Assembly (NCBI GenBank): GCA_035259145.1
Contig: DATFWQ010000061.1
Location: forward strand, 1 to 28,861
Direction of reading: 5' to 3'
DNA length: 28,861 nucleotides
From: CF-161 sp035259145
Lineage (GTDB): Bacteria > Chloroflexota > Dormibacteria > Dormibacterales > Dormibacteraceae
Shown here: positions 7,220-13,819 of the stretch, one piece after another
Position numbering within the stretch: position 1 is the stretch's first letter
Layout: each line of letters begins with the position of its first letter
The notes under the pieces: generated by a model
What the model was told of the DNA's origin: nothing
The model's input: only the letters and a program-made list of their open reading frames with translations
Databases searched by the model: none
Position numbers and translations under genes: made by a program

Positions 7220-7798
7220 TCAGGCGAACGCTCGGCTGTGGAGCGCCGGCACGCGATGCGAGGCTCGCGCTGTCTGCAGCTGCCGCGAGCCCCAGCCGTA
7301 CACGACGCCCCGGACGGCGACGCCAGCTGATCCGACCTTCCAGCGGGGGCGGACCGCGGTGGCGCCAACCGCCTCCAGGAACCGCTCAGCGACTGTATCG
7401 ACGGCCGCCCACGCCCGCAGGGCCGGTGGGTTGGGCCGCCGGCTGAGATCTCGCTGAATCAGGCGGACCAGCTGCCGAGCGAGGCCACGTCTGCGGAACC
7501 CCTGGGCCACGTAGACGCGCCGGACCTCCACCAGGTGACCGCCGTCACTGACCATCAGCCCGCTGACGTGGGCGAAGCCGGCCACGCGCCGGTCGCGCTC
7601 CGCGACGTAGAGAACCTCGCCGTCATCGAGGTCGTCCAGGAGCCTGAGCGCGATCTCGGGTGCGGAGAGCTCGGTCTCGCCCTGCAGGGCCGGCAGCTCC
7701 GCGTCCGTCTCACGGTTTGCGGCGACCGACAAGCGAGCCACGGCGGCGATGTCCGCGAGCGTTGCCCGTCTGACGGCATTGGGCGGGGCCAGGCCCAT
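7220..7798 (-). CDS. GNAT family N-acetyltransferase
   Basis: An acetyl-CoA-dependent acyltransferase of 192 aa from ATG 7798. The frame extends upstream to 7939, but that extra sequence is low-complexity and not GNAT-like. The start of the fold is AVRRATLADIAAVARL. Motif A is HLVEVRRVYVAQGFRRRGLA, with the acetyl-CoA pyrophosphate loop QGFRRRGLA (R/Q-x-x-G-x-A pattern), followed by a helix ARQLVRLIQRDL. Motif B follows with ALRAWAAVDTVAERFLEAVGA. The substrate is unknown. It follows the two-component genes on the same strand, but a 312-bp gap makes co-transcription doubtful. No clear Shine-Dalgarno sequence precedes the ATG. Confidence 0.8.
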   Translation of the reverse strand: MGLAPPNAVRRATLADIAAVARLSVAANRETDAELPALQGETELSAPEIALRLLDDLDDGEVLYVAERDRRVAGFAHVSGLMVSDGGHLVEVRRVYVAQGFRRRGLARQLVRLIQRDLSRRPNPPALRAWAAVDTVAERFLEAVGATAVRPRWKVGSAGVAVRGVVYGWGSRQLQTARASHRVPALHSRAFA

Positions 7799-8110
7799 CG
7801 CCGTCAGACAGGAGGGGGTGGTCGCCGCGCCGGCCGGCGGACCGGCGGCGGCAACCAATGAGAGAGGGAGGATGTGTGTACCTGATGTAGCGGAAGGTTC
7901 ACCGCCGCCCCGGCCGGTACGACGGCCCGACCATCGCACACGGCCACAGCGGACGGCGGCGTCAGAAGGGGAATACCGCGGCCTGCGGGCAAGTCGAGGT
8001 TTGCCAACTGTGTAACTGATTCCTCCTGGAGTGATCCGATCCGCACGCCGCGACAGTGGTCATTGGACCGGATGCGTCTTGGAGGACCGTTACAGTCGCA
8101 TTAAAAAAGC
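7799..8110. other. non-coding gap between histidine kinase and acetyltransferase genes
   Basis: 312 bp downstream of the kinase stop and upstream of the acetyltransferase start. On the minus strand a TTTTTT run follows the kinase stop within a few bases, but I see no stem before it. Open frames cross the gap without convincing start sites. No repeat, RNA gene or clear promoter was recognised. Confidence 0.5.
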
Positions 8111-9493
8111 CTAAGAAACGGAGAACTGGAGCCGCATCAGGGTGCCGCCGTCTTGAGGCAGCTCCGCTTTCACGGTGGCGTCGTGGGCTTCCGCCACCTG
8201 ACGTACGATCGCCAGCCCGAGTCCAGACCCAGGCATGCCCCTGGCGTCCGGCGCCCGCCAGAAGCGGTCGAAGACGAACGGCAGGTCCGCGGGGTCGATG
8301 CCGGGACCGTGGTCCCGAACCGTGAGCTCGTGATCGTCCACGCGCACCTCCACCCGCCCTCCCGCGGGGCTCCACTTGCCGGCATTGTCGAGCAGGTTGG
8401 ATACGGCCCGGTCGAGGCGGCGGGCCTGACCGAGGACAACCGACTCGGTGAGCTCGGCGTCGAAGTGGACTGCCGGCCAGTGGGCGGCTGCGCGCTCCAC
8501 CGCCTCGGCGACTATCCAGTCCAGGCGCACCTCGTCCTTCTCCTCGGGGCTCTGGTCACCGCGCGCAAGGTCGATCAGGTCGCCGATCAGGCGAGTCAGC
8601 TGCTCTATCTGTGAGACGACGTCTTGCAGGAGCTTGTGTCGCTCAGGCGGAGCCAGCTCGGGAGCCCGCTGAAGCACCTCCACGTTCGTGCGAAGGCTGG
8701 CCAGCGGTGTTCGGAGCTCGTGGGAGGCGTCGGCCACGAGCTGGCGCTGGGTGCGGAGCGACTGGTCCAGGCCACCCAGCATCCGGTTGAAGTGGGCGCC
8801 AAGCAATCCCAGTTCGTCGTCGCCCTCGTAGGGCACGCGCTGAGACATGTCTCCTGTAAGGGTGACGTGGTCGACCGCTGCTCTGAGCCGGTAGATGGGA
8901 CGAAGCCCAGCGCGGGCGATGGCCCAGCCCAGGAGGGCGGAGAGTGCAACGCCACCCGCCGCGACCAGGGTCAGGATGAGCTGCAAGAGACTGAGGATGT
9001 TGTCGACGGCGTCCAGCGGCCGTGCCACCTGCAGGGCCACGTCGGGTGCGATCTGGCTGACGTACATGCGAACCCGGGTCTGCCGCACCCGGTCGTAGCG
9101 AAAGTAGTCCGGGTGCTTGTCGGCGGCTACAGCGAGGTCGTCCTTGGTGACGGGCAGGGTCACAGTAGATCCCGCCGGAGTGACCTTTTGCGTCCCGTCG
9201 GCGCTGATGGCCTGGAGGTAGCTGGTGACCCCGAGCTCAGTCGGCGGCTGGATGTCGAGCACGTTGTGCCCGATGACCAGTCCCCCCGGGGTGACGGTCT
9301 GCACCTCCTGCCTGACGCTGGTGCGCGTGTTTAGAACGCGCTGGCGCAGACTGTCATCGAGCTGGTTGTAGACGACCTGACGGGCGACGATGTAGATGAC
9401 GACGGCGGCGATGGCGATCGTTACCGCCACCACGGTGGCCGCGACGAGCGTCAGGCGCGCTTGAAAGCTCAGCCTAGCGAAGCGTGTAGCCAA
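8111..9493 (-). CDS. sensor histidine kinase, MprB/TrcS-like
   Basis: A membrane sensor kinase of 460 aa. The first membrane helix is at about residues 14-36, an extracytoplasmic sensor domain covers about 37-167, and the second helix is at about 168-194. A HAMP linker follows (LRPIYRLRAAVDHV to about 250). The H-box is DASHELRTPLASLRTN with phospho-acceptor H258. The N-box has N366 and N370 (NLLDN), the G1 box is DHGPGI at 394-399, and the G2 box is GSGLGLA at 422-428, so the ATPase looks intact. The TTG start lies within the end of the response regulator gene (20-bp overlap), with GAGGAG abutting it, so translation is coupled. The signal sensed is unknown; envelope stress is the role of MprB in mycobacteria. 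Confidence 0.93.
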   Translation of the reverse strand: MATRFARLSFQARLTLVAATVVAVTIAIAAVVIYIVARQVVYNQLDDSLRQRVLNTRTSVRQEVQTVTPGGLVIGHNVLDIQPPTELGVTSYLQAISADGTQKVTPAGSTVTLPVTKDDLAVAADKHPDYFRYDRVRQTRVRMYVSQIAPDVALQVARPLDAVDNILSLLQLILTLVAAGGVALSALLGWAIARAGLRPIYRLRAAVDHVTLTGDMSQRVPYEGDDELGLLGAHFNRMLGGLDQSLRTQRQLVADASHELRTPLASLRTNVEVLQRAPELAPPERHKLLQDVVSQIEQLTRLIGDLIDLARGDQSPEEKDEVRLDWIVAEAVERAAAHWPAVHFDAELTESVVLGQARRLDRAVSNLLDNAGKWSPAGGRVEVRVDDHELTVRDHGPGIDPADLPFVFDRFWRAPDARGMPGSGLGLAIVRQVAEAHDATVKAELPQDGGTLMRLQFSVS

Positions 9494-10151
9494 CTCCTCG
9501 CACGGTATGGATCAGCCGCGGCTCGCCGTCTGCCTCGAGCTTGCGGCGCAAGTAGGACACGTAGACCTCCAACGCATTGGAGCTGGCACCGAAATCGTAC
9601 CCCCAGACTTCCTCGAAGATCCGGGAGCGGCTGAGGACGACCCTCGGGTTGCGCATGAAGAGTTCGAGCAGCCTGAACTCGGTTCGCGTCAGCTCCAGTT
9701 CGCGTTTGCCGCGCCGCACCTCCATGGTCTGGAGGTCCATGACCATCTCGGCGAACTTGAGGATGCCCTCGGCCGGGGTTGCAACAGTGCGCCGCAGGAG
9801 TGCTCTGAGACGTGCCAGCAGCTCGTCCAGCGCAAACGGCTTGACCAGGTAGTCGTCGGCTCCCGCATCCAGCCCCTCCACACGATCGCTCACGGCATCG
9901 CGCGCGGTCAGCATCAGGACGGGCGTACGATCCCCCCGCTCCCGCGCTCGCCGGCAGACCTCGACACCGTCCATAAGTGGCAGCCCCAGGTCCAGGATCA
10001 CCGCGTCTTGCGAGGCGCCGGTCATCATCTGCAGCGCTTGACGCCCGTCGTGCGCGAACGTCACACGGTAGCCCTCGAGCTTGAGGGCGCGGTCGAGCGC
10101 CGCCCTTAGCGCAGGGTCGTCGTCGACGACGAGGATCTCCAATGATGCCAA
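9474..10151 (-). CDS. OmpR/PhoB family response regulator, MprA-like
   Basis: A 225-aa transcription factor partner of the overlapping kinase. The receiver has the acidic triad D10-D12, phospho-acceptor D54 (VILDLGLP), T82 and K104 (LVKPF), all expected for an active receiver. The winged-helix effector spans about 135-225 (TRTEFRLLELFM, then SNALEVYVSYLRRKLE and VRGVGYTLR). The annotated start is TTG 10151. TTG 10142 (MEILVVDDD) is an attractive alternative because TATCGT ends 8 nt before it, matching other leaderless starts here. Upstream are two sets of direct repeats spaced like OmpR-family binding sites, so autoregulation is likely. Confidence 0.93.
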   Translation of the reverse strand: MASLEILVVDDDPALRAALDRALKLEGYRVTFAHDGRQALQMMTGASQDAVILDLGLPLMDGVEVCRRARERGDRTPVLMLTARDAVSDRVEGLDAGADDYLVKPFALDELLARLRALLRRTVATPAEGILKFAEMVMDLQTMEVRRGKRELELTRTEFRLLELFMRNPRVVLSRSRIFEEVWGYDFGASSNALEVYVSYLRRKLEADGEPRLIHTVRGVGYTLR

Positions 10152-10156
10152 CGATA
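10151..10156 (-). promoter_or_regulatory. possible -10 box for the response regulator gene
   Basis: On the minus strand this reads TATCGT (TANNNT), ending 8 nt before TTG 10142. No Shine-Dalgarno sequence is seen before either TTG, so a leaderless start at 10142 is plausible. No good -35 box accompanies it. Confidence 0.35.
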
Positions 10157-10167
10157 GAAGAGCTTCC

Positions 10168-10184
10168 TTAGCGCCAGATTAGCG
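10168..10184. promoter_or_regulatory. TTAGCG direct repeat, 11-bp period (candidate regulator site)
   Basis: TTAGCG at 10168-10173 is repeated exactly at 10179-10184. One helical turn between tandem half-sites is how OmpR/PhoB-family dimers bind. The site lies just upstream of the response regulator start. Confidence 0.5.
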
Positions 10185-10217
10185 ACTCAACGATCGGGCA
10201 AAGCGCTGTGACCCCAG

Positions 10218-10234
10218 TTAAGGCTCGTTTAAGG
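10218..10234. promoter_or_regulatory. TTAAGG direct repeat, 11-bp period (candidate regulator site)
   Basis: TTAAGG at 10218-10223 is repeated exactly at 10229-10234, with a partial TTAGGAT at 10249-10255. It resembles the TTAGCG pair 50 bp away in sequence, orientation and spacing. It sits just before the divergent gene at 10258, so one regulator could control both sides. Confidence 0.5.
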
Positions 10235-10257
10235 ATGGAGCGTTCAACTTAGGATCG

Positions 10258-10731
10258 ATGAACGCGGAGAACGGCGTCATGGCCGTCGCGCCGGACGGCG
10301 GTCGATCAGGCGAGCACTCGCTGGTGGCATTGCTGATCGCCGGCGAACCCGTTGAAGCTGAGGGCTACGCCGAAAAACTGCGACGGGACGGGTACATCGT
10401 CGCCACGGCAGCCAGCCTGGAGAAAGGGCTCGACCTGGCGAGGATCACACAGCCTGACCTTATCTTCGTCTGTCTGGGCTCGTGGGCGGTACCAGCGCTG
10501 GTGCTCCTGGTGCTGCGCTCGGACCGCGCAACTGGAGGCGTGCCGATCGTCCTCGTCTCCGACCTGAGCCGCGCTCAGCTGTCCTCCGAGGTCGGCGGCC
10601 TGCGAACGACCGAGCAGGTGGTGGCACGGGGCTCGGGAACCCACGCACCGGACAACGGCGCTGCGGGTCAGCTGACGCGCAAACGCGAGCACGCGCCGAG
10701 CTGGGGACCGTGGATGTCACCTCGCCGATAA
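10258..10731 (+). CDS. degenerate receiver-domain protein
   Basis: A 157-aa protein whose residues about 20-105 follow the receiver (CheY) fold: a first strand SLVALLIAGEP, helix GYAEKLRRDGY, strand IVATAAS, helix LEKGLDLARI, strand DLIFVCLGSW, and a later strand GVPIVLVSDLS. The acidic pair after strand 1 is replaced by AGE, and the phospho-acceptor position in strand 3 is Cys, so it should not be phosphorylated in the usual way. The last 50 residues are polar and probably disordered. It is divergent from the response regulator gene across 106 bp containing shared direct repeats. A TAGGAT box lies only 2 nt before ATG 10258, so the downstream ATG at 10279 may be the true start. Confidence 0.6.
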   Translation: MNAENGVMAVAPDGGRSGEHSLVALLIAGEPVEAEGYAEKLRRDGYIVATAASLEKGLDLARITQPDLIFVCLGSWAVPALVLLVLRSDRATGGVPIVLVSDLSRAQLSSEVGGLRTTEQVVARGSGTHAPDNGAAGQLTRKREHAPSWGPWMSPRR

Positions 10732-10749
10732 ATCCCGCAAGAATAAATC

Positions 10750-10773
10750 GGGCCCATCCAGCCGGATGGGCCC
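10750..10773 (+). terminator. strong hairpin after the degenerate receiver gene
   Basis: GGGCCCATCC and GGATGGGCCC form a perfect 10-bp stem with an AGCC loop, starting 18 nt after the stop codon. A CT-rich stretch follows rather than a pure T tract, so it may slow or end transcription without being a classical intrinsic terminator. Confidence 0.55.
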
Positions 10774-11002
10774 ACCTCTGCTCTCTCCCGCCCTCGGCAG
10801 GCGCCGAGAGTTGAGGGGATTGTAGGCAGCGCGCACCATCGGGTCAAGGGCCTGTCATCAGGTCGACAAATATCACGCTGTCGGCGCCGACAGGCCACTG
10901 CTCACCGTCCATTGTGATTCGCGCGCCTCTGATTGGCTGCGATGAGCTCCGCGATCTCATGGCGTGCACGGTGCTCACGCTACTTACTGCCAGGGACATG
11001 TA

Positions 11003-11031
11003 ACGGCCGGCCCGCGTCGCGAGCCGGCCGT
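11003..11031. terminator. inverted repeat ACGGCCGGC/GCCGGCCGT
   Basis: Perfect 9-bp arms at 11003-11011 and 11023-11031 enclose an 11-nt loop. It lies in the gap between the degenerate receiver gene and the ArsR-like gene, about 150 bp before the latter's promoter. No T tract; the role could be terminator or operator. Confidence 0.3.
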
Positions 11032-11179
11032 ACCCCCCAGTGTGTAATGCCCTGTCAGATGACCGGCGCGGACATTGCCCGCGGCCCAGTGTGCCAACTG
11101 GACACGGCCCCCCTCCAAGTGCCTGCAAACTTTTGGCAACGACCAGCCTAACGATGGTTGCGCGCGCAGTCAAGGGGTG

Positions 11180-11208
11180 TTGCAAAGCCTCCTTTCGAAA
11201 GCTATCTT
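11180..11208 (+). promoter_or_regulatory. sigma70-type promoter, leaderless, for the ArsR-like gene
   Basis: TTGCAA at 11180-11185 and TATCTT at 11203-11208 are separated by exactly 17 bp, and the -10 box ends 7 nt before GTG 11216. Palindrome CTTTCGAAAG (11192-11201) fills the spacer, and GAAAG/CTTTC arms (11197-11210) straddle the -10 box, as expected for an autorepressor site. Confidence 0.65.
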
Positions 11209-11215
11209 TCATTGA

Positions 11216-11761
11216 GTGCAATCTGCAGCCGTTCGCACTGGCCGTGCGCATGAGGTGTCGGGACCGACCACGATGCGGGCTGTGGCGCATCGTGTCCGGG
11301 TCGCCCTCCTTGAGGCCCTTGGGAAGTACAAGCTCCTCACAGCGACCGAAGCGGCCGAGGTGGTCGATGAATCCCCGTCGACCTGCTCATTTCATCTGCG
11401 CCAGCTGGCCAAATACGGCTTCATTGAGGAGGCGGGCGGCGGCACAGGCCGGCAGCGGCCGTGGCGCCTGACACAGATGGGCCGGCTTGTGCCTGTGCTG
11501 GTGGGTCGATACCTGACCCAGCACGAAGCATGGCTCGAGGCCCGCACGGGGTTGCCACGCGAGTGGCAAGAGATCACCGGCCACAGCGAGTTCCTGCTGT
11601 ACATCACGGCTGAAGAGCTGCGGATCCTCGACGCGGAGGTCACAGCAGTGCTCAGGCGCCACGCGGCGAGGATTGCGAAGCCGTCGCTCCGCCCGCCCGG
11701 GTCCCGGCCGATCGAGGTGCTGTTCTTCGCCTTCCCGTTCGTGCGGCCACCCGAGCACTGA
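11216..11761 (+). CDS. ArsR-like winged-helix transcriptional regulator
   Basis: A 181-aa DNA-binding protein. Residues about 20-85 form a winged helix: HRVRVALLEALGK (helix 1), LTATEAAEVVD (helix 2), SPSTCSFHLRQLAKYGFIEEA (recognition helix and following strand), then a wing with RPWRLTQMG. The rest is helical (HEAWLEARTGLPREWQEIT and AEELRILDAEVTAVLRRHAARI) and probably mediates dimerisation. It has no metal-binding cysteine motif, so the ligand is unknown. GTG 11216 is chosen from the promoter geometry; ATG 11273 inside the frame would still keep the whole domain. It is followed by the MerR-like gene, which has its own promoter. Confidence 0.8.
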   Translation: MQSAAVRTGRAHEVSGPTTMRAVAHRVRVALLEALGKYKLLTATEAAEVVDESPSTCSFHLRQLAKYGFIEEAGGGTGRQRPWRLTQMGRLVPVLVGRYLTQHEAWLEARTGLPREWQEITGHSEFLLYITAEELRILDAEVTAVLRRHAARIAKPSLRPPGSRPIEVLFFAFPFVRPPEH

Positions 11762-11771
11762 CCCGATCTGA

Positions 11772-11819
11772 CTGGCATTTCTCGCTTGCAATACTGGCAT
11801 TACAGCACTACAATGCCAG
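11772..11819. promoter_or_regulatory. CTGGCATT repeats at the MerR-like promoter
   Basis: CTGGCATT occurs at 11772-11779 and 11794-11801, 22 bp apart (two helical turns), and its reverse complement AATGCCAG lies at 11812-11819. The last two form a dyad around a 10-nt centre spanning the spacer and -10 box, where MerR-type proteins bind. Autoregulation is inferred. Confidence 0.5.
11786..11814 (+). promoter_or_regulatory. sigma70-type promoter, leaderless, for the MerR-like gene
   Basis: TTGCAA at 11786-11791 and TACAAT at 11809-11814 have a 17-bp spacer, and the -10 box ends 6 nt before ATG 11821. The -35 box is identical to that of the preceding regulator gene. Confidence 0.7.
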
Positions 11820-11820
11820 C

Positions 11821-12348
11821 ATGCTCGACGCCAGGCAGATCGCCGAGATCGTCCGGAAAGAGGATCGCGACCAGGAGGTCAGCCCGAGCACTCTGCATTA
11901 CTACGTGCAGGTCGGGATCCTGCCACCCGCAGTGGGCCGCGGACGGAGCGGCTACACGCCTGAGCACCTGACCCGCTTCCGGCTGGCACGCCACCTCAAG
12001 CGTCATGGCGCGGGCCTGGCTGAGATCCGGGCCCGGCTGGGCGGCATGACACCGGAGCAGGTCGCGACCGAGCTGGCGGTGCTCCACAGGGAGCGCGGCC
12101 GGCCGTATGCCATGCGGAGTGCCCCGACGTACGCTCTACGCGAGCCGGCAGCGCCCGACTCCGGGGAAGCCGTGTCGCCTTATGTGATCGCCGCGGAGGC
12201 TTTGCGGGCTCGCGGTGGCGACACTCCCCGCACATTGCGCTTCCGGGGCGGTTTCTCCCTGCAGGTCCCGGCGGGGACCAGCGATGAGCAGATCGCACGG
12301 CTGTACACGGCCGTCGAAGCCGCACTGAACGAGGAAGATGCGACATGA
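11821..12348 (+). CDS. MerR-like transcriptional regulator
   Basis: A 175-aa regulator. Residues about 1-75 form a MerR-type helix-turn-helix and wing: LDARQIAEIV, then STLHYYVQVGILPPA, then the wing GRGRSGYTPEHLTRFRLARHLK and helix GLAEIRARLGG. MTPEQVATELAVLHRERG may start the dimerisation helix. The C-terminal part (about 100-175) is a separate small domain of unknown function with RFRGGFSLQVPAGTSDEQ followed by a helix, possibly the effector domain. Its stop codon overlaps the VWA gene start by 4 bp (ATGA), so the two proteins are made together. Confidence 0.82.
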   Translation: MLDARQIAEIVRKEDRDQEVSPSTLHYYVQVGILPPAVGRGRSGYTPEHLTRFRLARHLKRHGAGLAEIRARLGGMTPEQVATELAVLHRERGRPYAMRSAPTYALREPAAPDSGEAVSPYVIAAEALRARGGDTPRTLRFRGGFSLQVPAGTSDEQIARLYTAVEAALNEEDAT

Positions 12349-13712
12349 CAAGGCGCGATTCCGCTGACAGCTTCAGGCTCAGCATTCGACCGTCTCGGCA
12401 GGCGATCGGCCGCGTGGGCGGCGGCATCCACCTGCTGGTCCACGCCCAGCCACCACCGCCGCCGGTCCGGCCAGACCGCCGTCCGGTGGCACTGGCGCTG
12501 GTGATCGACCGCTCTGGCTCCATGGGTGAGGCAGCCGTTGCGGGAGCCGGCACGCCTGGCAAGTCGCGTCGCAGAGCAGCGGGCGACACGGGCGTCGCTG
12601 ACAAGCTGAGCTTCGTCAAGGCAGCCACGGTGCGCCTGCTCGATCTGATGCAGGACGGCGACGCCGTGGCCCTGGTGACGTTCGACGACAAGGTGAGCGT
12701 CGTCAAGCCGTTGACTGTGCTCGATCCGCGAGCCCGGCGCGCGCTGGCGACCGCCGTCAACAGCCTGCAGGTGGGCGGCTCGACGTTCCTGGAGGGTGGA
12801 TTCCGGGCCGGGCTCGAGCAGTTGTCGCTCGAGGCGCGTCAGCGGTACGGGTGCAAGCTGGTTCTCCTGTCAGACGGCGAGGCGAACGTTGGGGAGGAGC
12901 GCCCCGCGGTGCTCGCCGAGGTGGCCGCAGGCGCGGCGCACAGCGGCATAACCACGTCGACGCTCGGCGTCGGCTTCGACTACAACATCGCGCTCATGAG
13001 CACCGTGGCCGAGGCTGGTAACGGCGACTTCAACCACATACCGGCGCTGGAGGCGCTGGATCAGATCCTTCGCGAGGAGTTCACCGCCGCCGCCGAGGTC
13101 ACCGCGCGAAGCGTGGAGGTCAGCCTGGATCTGCCCGAGCGATTGGCCTTTGGCACCAACGTCAACGGCTACCGTCAGGAAAGCACCGAGACAGGGTTCA
13201 AGGTCCTCCTCGGTGACCTGGCGCGGGCCAAGGAGTTCATGTTCGAGATCACCACGCCAGTGCCGCTCGAGAGTGACCAGCTCCTGCTGACGGCACGGGC
13301 GGCCTATCGTGACGCGGGGGACCGCTCGCGGGAGGCGACCGCGCAGGTGACGATCAGAACGTGCAGTGCCGAGGAGGCGCTGGCAGAGCCCGCCGACGAG
13401 GAGGTCATCTCCAGGCTGCTGGTGCAGCTGCCCGCGCAGGCTGAGATGGCGACCGCGCTGGCCTACGAGGCCGACGACTTCAGCGGCGCCAGCGCAGCTC
13501 TCGACGCCAGCCGTACGGCAATGGCCGACGTGAGACGCCGTTACGGCAGCGCGGCGACCATGAGGGCCGAGATGGCGACCTGGGAGGCGAGGCTGACCAG
13601 TCTGGCTTCGAGCGCGGAGGCGCGTCAACTGACGCCCCGAGACCTGAAGGGGATGTACGCGGCCAGCTACGACATGAGCCGCTCACGCCCGCCGAGGCGG
13701 CCAACGCTGTAA
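12345..13712 (+). CDS. von Willebrand factor A (VWA) domain protein
   Basis: A 455-aa protein with a VWA domain at about residues 47-230. The metal-ion-dependent adhesion site is complete: D55-x-S57-x-S59 (DRSGSMG), T147 in GGSTFLEGG, and D177 in LLSDGEAN. A charged insertion (about 64-84) follows the first motif. Residues 240-350 look beta-rich (VEVSLDLPERLAFGTNVNGY, in parts), and the C-terminal 100 residues are helical. There is no signal peptide or membrane helix, so it is probably cytoplasmic, as in VWA proteins that work with chaperone ATPases; no MoxR gene is nearby. It is translationally coupled to the MerR-like regulator and convergent with the Rieske gene. Confidence 0.85.
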   Translation: MTRRDSADSFRLSIRPSRQAIGRVGGGIHLLVHAQPPPPPVRPDRRPVALALVIDRSGSMGEAAVAGAGTPGKSRRRAAGDTGVADKLSFVKAATVRLLDLMQDGDAVALVTFDDKVSVVKPLTVLDPRARRALATAVNSLQVGGSTFLEGGFRAGLEQLSLEARQRYGCKLVLLSDGEANVGEERPAVLAEVAAGAAHSGITTSTLGVGFDYNIALMSTVAEAGNGDFNHIPALEALDQILREEFTAAAEVTARSVEVSLDLPERLAFGTNVNGYRQESTETGFKVLLGDLARAKEFMFEITTPVPLESDQLLLTARAAYRDAGDRSREATAQVTIRTCSAEEALAEPADEEVISRLLVQLPAQAEMATALAYEADDFSGASAALDASRTAMADVRRRYGSAATMRAEMATWEARLTSLASSAEARQLTPRDLKGMYAASYDMSRSRPPRRPTL

Positions 13713-13729
13713 GGCGGGCTCACCGCCGT

Positions 13730-13763
13730 CCCCCGGCTTTGCCGGGTACTCCCCCGACGTTGC
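13730..13763. repeat. 3'-end hairpin repeat, copy 1 (truncated)
   Basis: Contains the CCCGGC/GCCGGG stem and the following ACTCCCCCGACGTTGC, matching copies 2 and 3 nearly base for base, but lacks the closing GGGGGAG. It lies between the convergent VWA and Rieske genes, in the same orientation as copy 2. Confidence 0.7.
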
Positions 13764-13773
13764 TGGACCCCCA

Positions 13774-13818
13774 CCCCCGGCTTCGCCGGGTACTCCCCCG
13801 ACGTTGCGGGGGAGAGTC
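13774..13818. repeat. 3'-end hairpin repeat, copy 2
   Basis: Two stems in a row: CCCGGC/GCCGGG with a TTC loop, then CTCCCCC/GGGGGAG with a GACGTTGC loop, ending GAGTC. It ends 1 nt before the stop codon of the minus-strand Rieske gene, so the second stem is the first thing transcribed after that stop. Confidence 0.75.
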
Positions 13819-13819
13819 G

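Larger units (their letters stand above)
10732..11215. other. non-coding region rich in hairpins
   Basis: 484 bp without a convincing gene. It holds the hairpin at 10750-10773, a smaller one at 10793-10808 (CTCGGC/GCCGAG), a perfect 16-bp palindrome CTGTCGGCGCCGACAG at 10878-10893, ATGAG/CTCAT arms at 10942-10960, and the inverted repeat at 11003-11031. GGCCTGTC at 10849-10856 can also pair with GACAGGCC at 10889-10896, which excludes the palindrome. Its last part carries the promoter of the ArsR-like gene. A structured RNA is possible, but I do not recognise a known family. Confidence 0.5.

Noticed and set aside
7804..8046. Minus-strand frame of up to 80 codons with AGGAGG near its 5' part
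   Set aside because: The nearest usable start (TTG) is about 13 nt from the AGGAGG, the product is low-complexity and Pro-rich, and the frame overlaps the acetyltransferase upstream region. No family resemblance.
10844..11290. 148-codon minus-strand frame in the hairpin-rich gap
   Set aside because: It runs antisense into the ArsR-like gene promoter and start, has biased Arg/Ser composition and no ribosome binding site.
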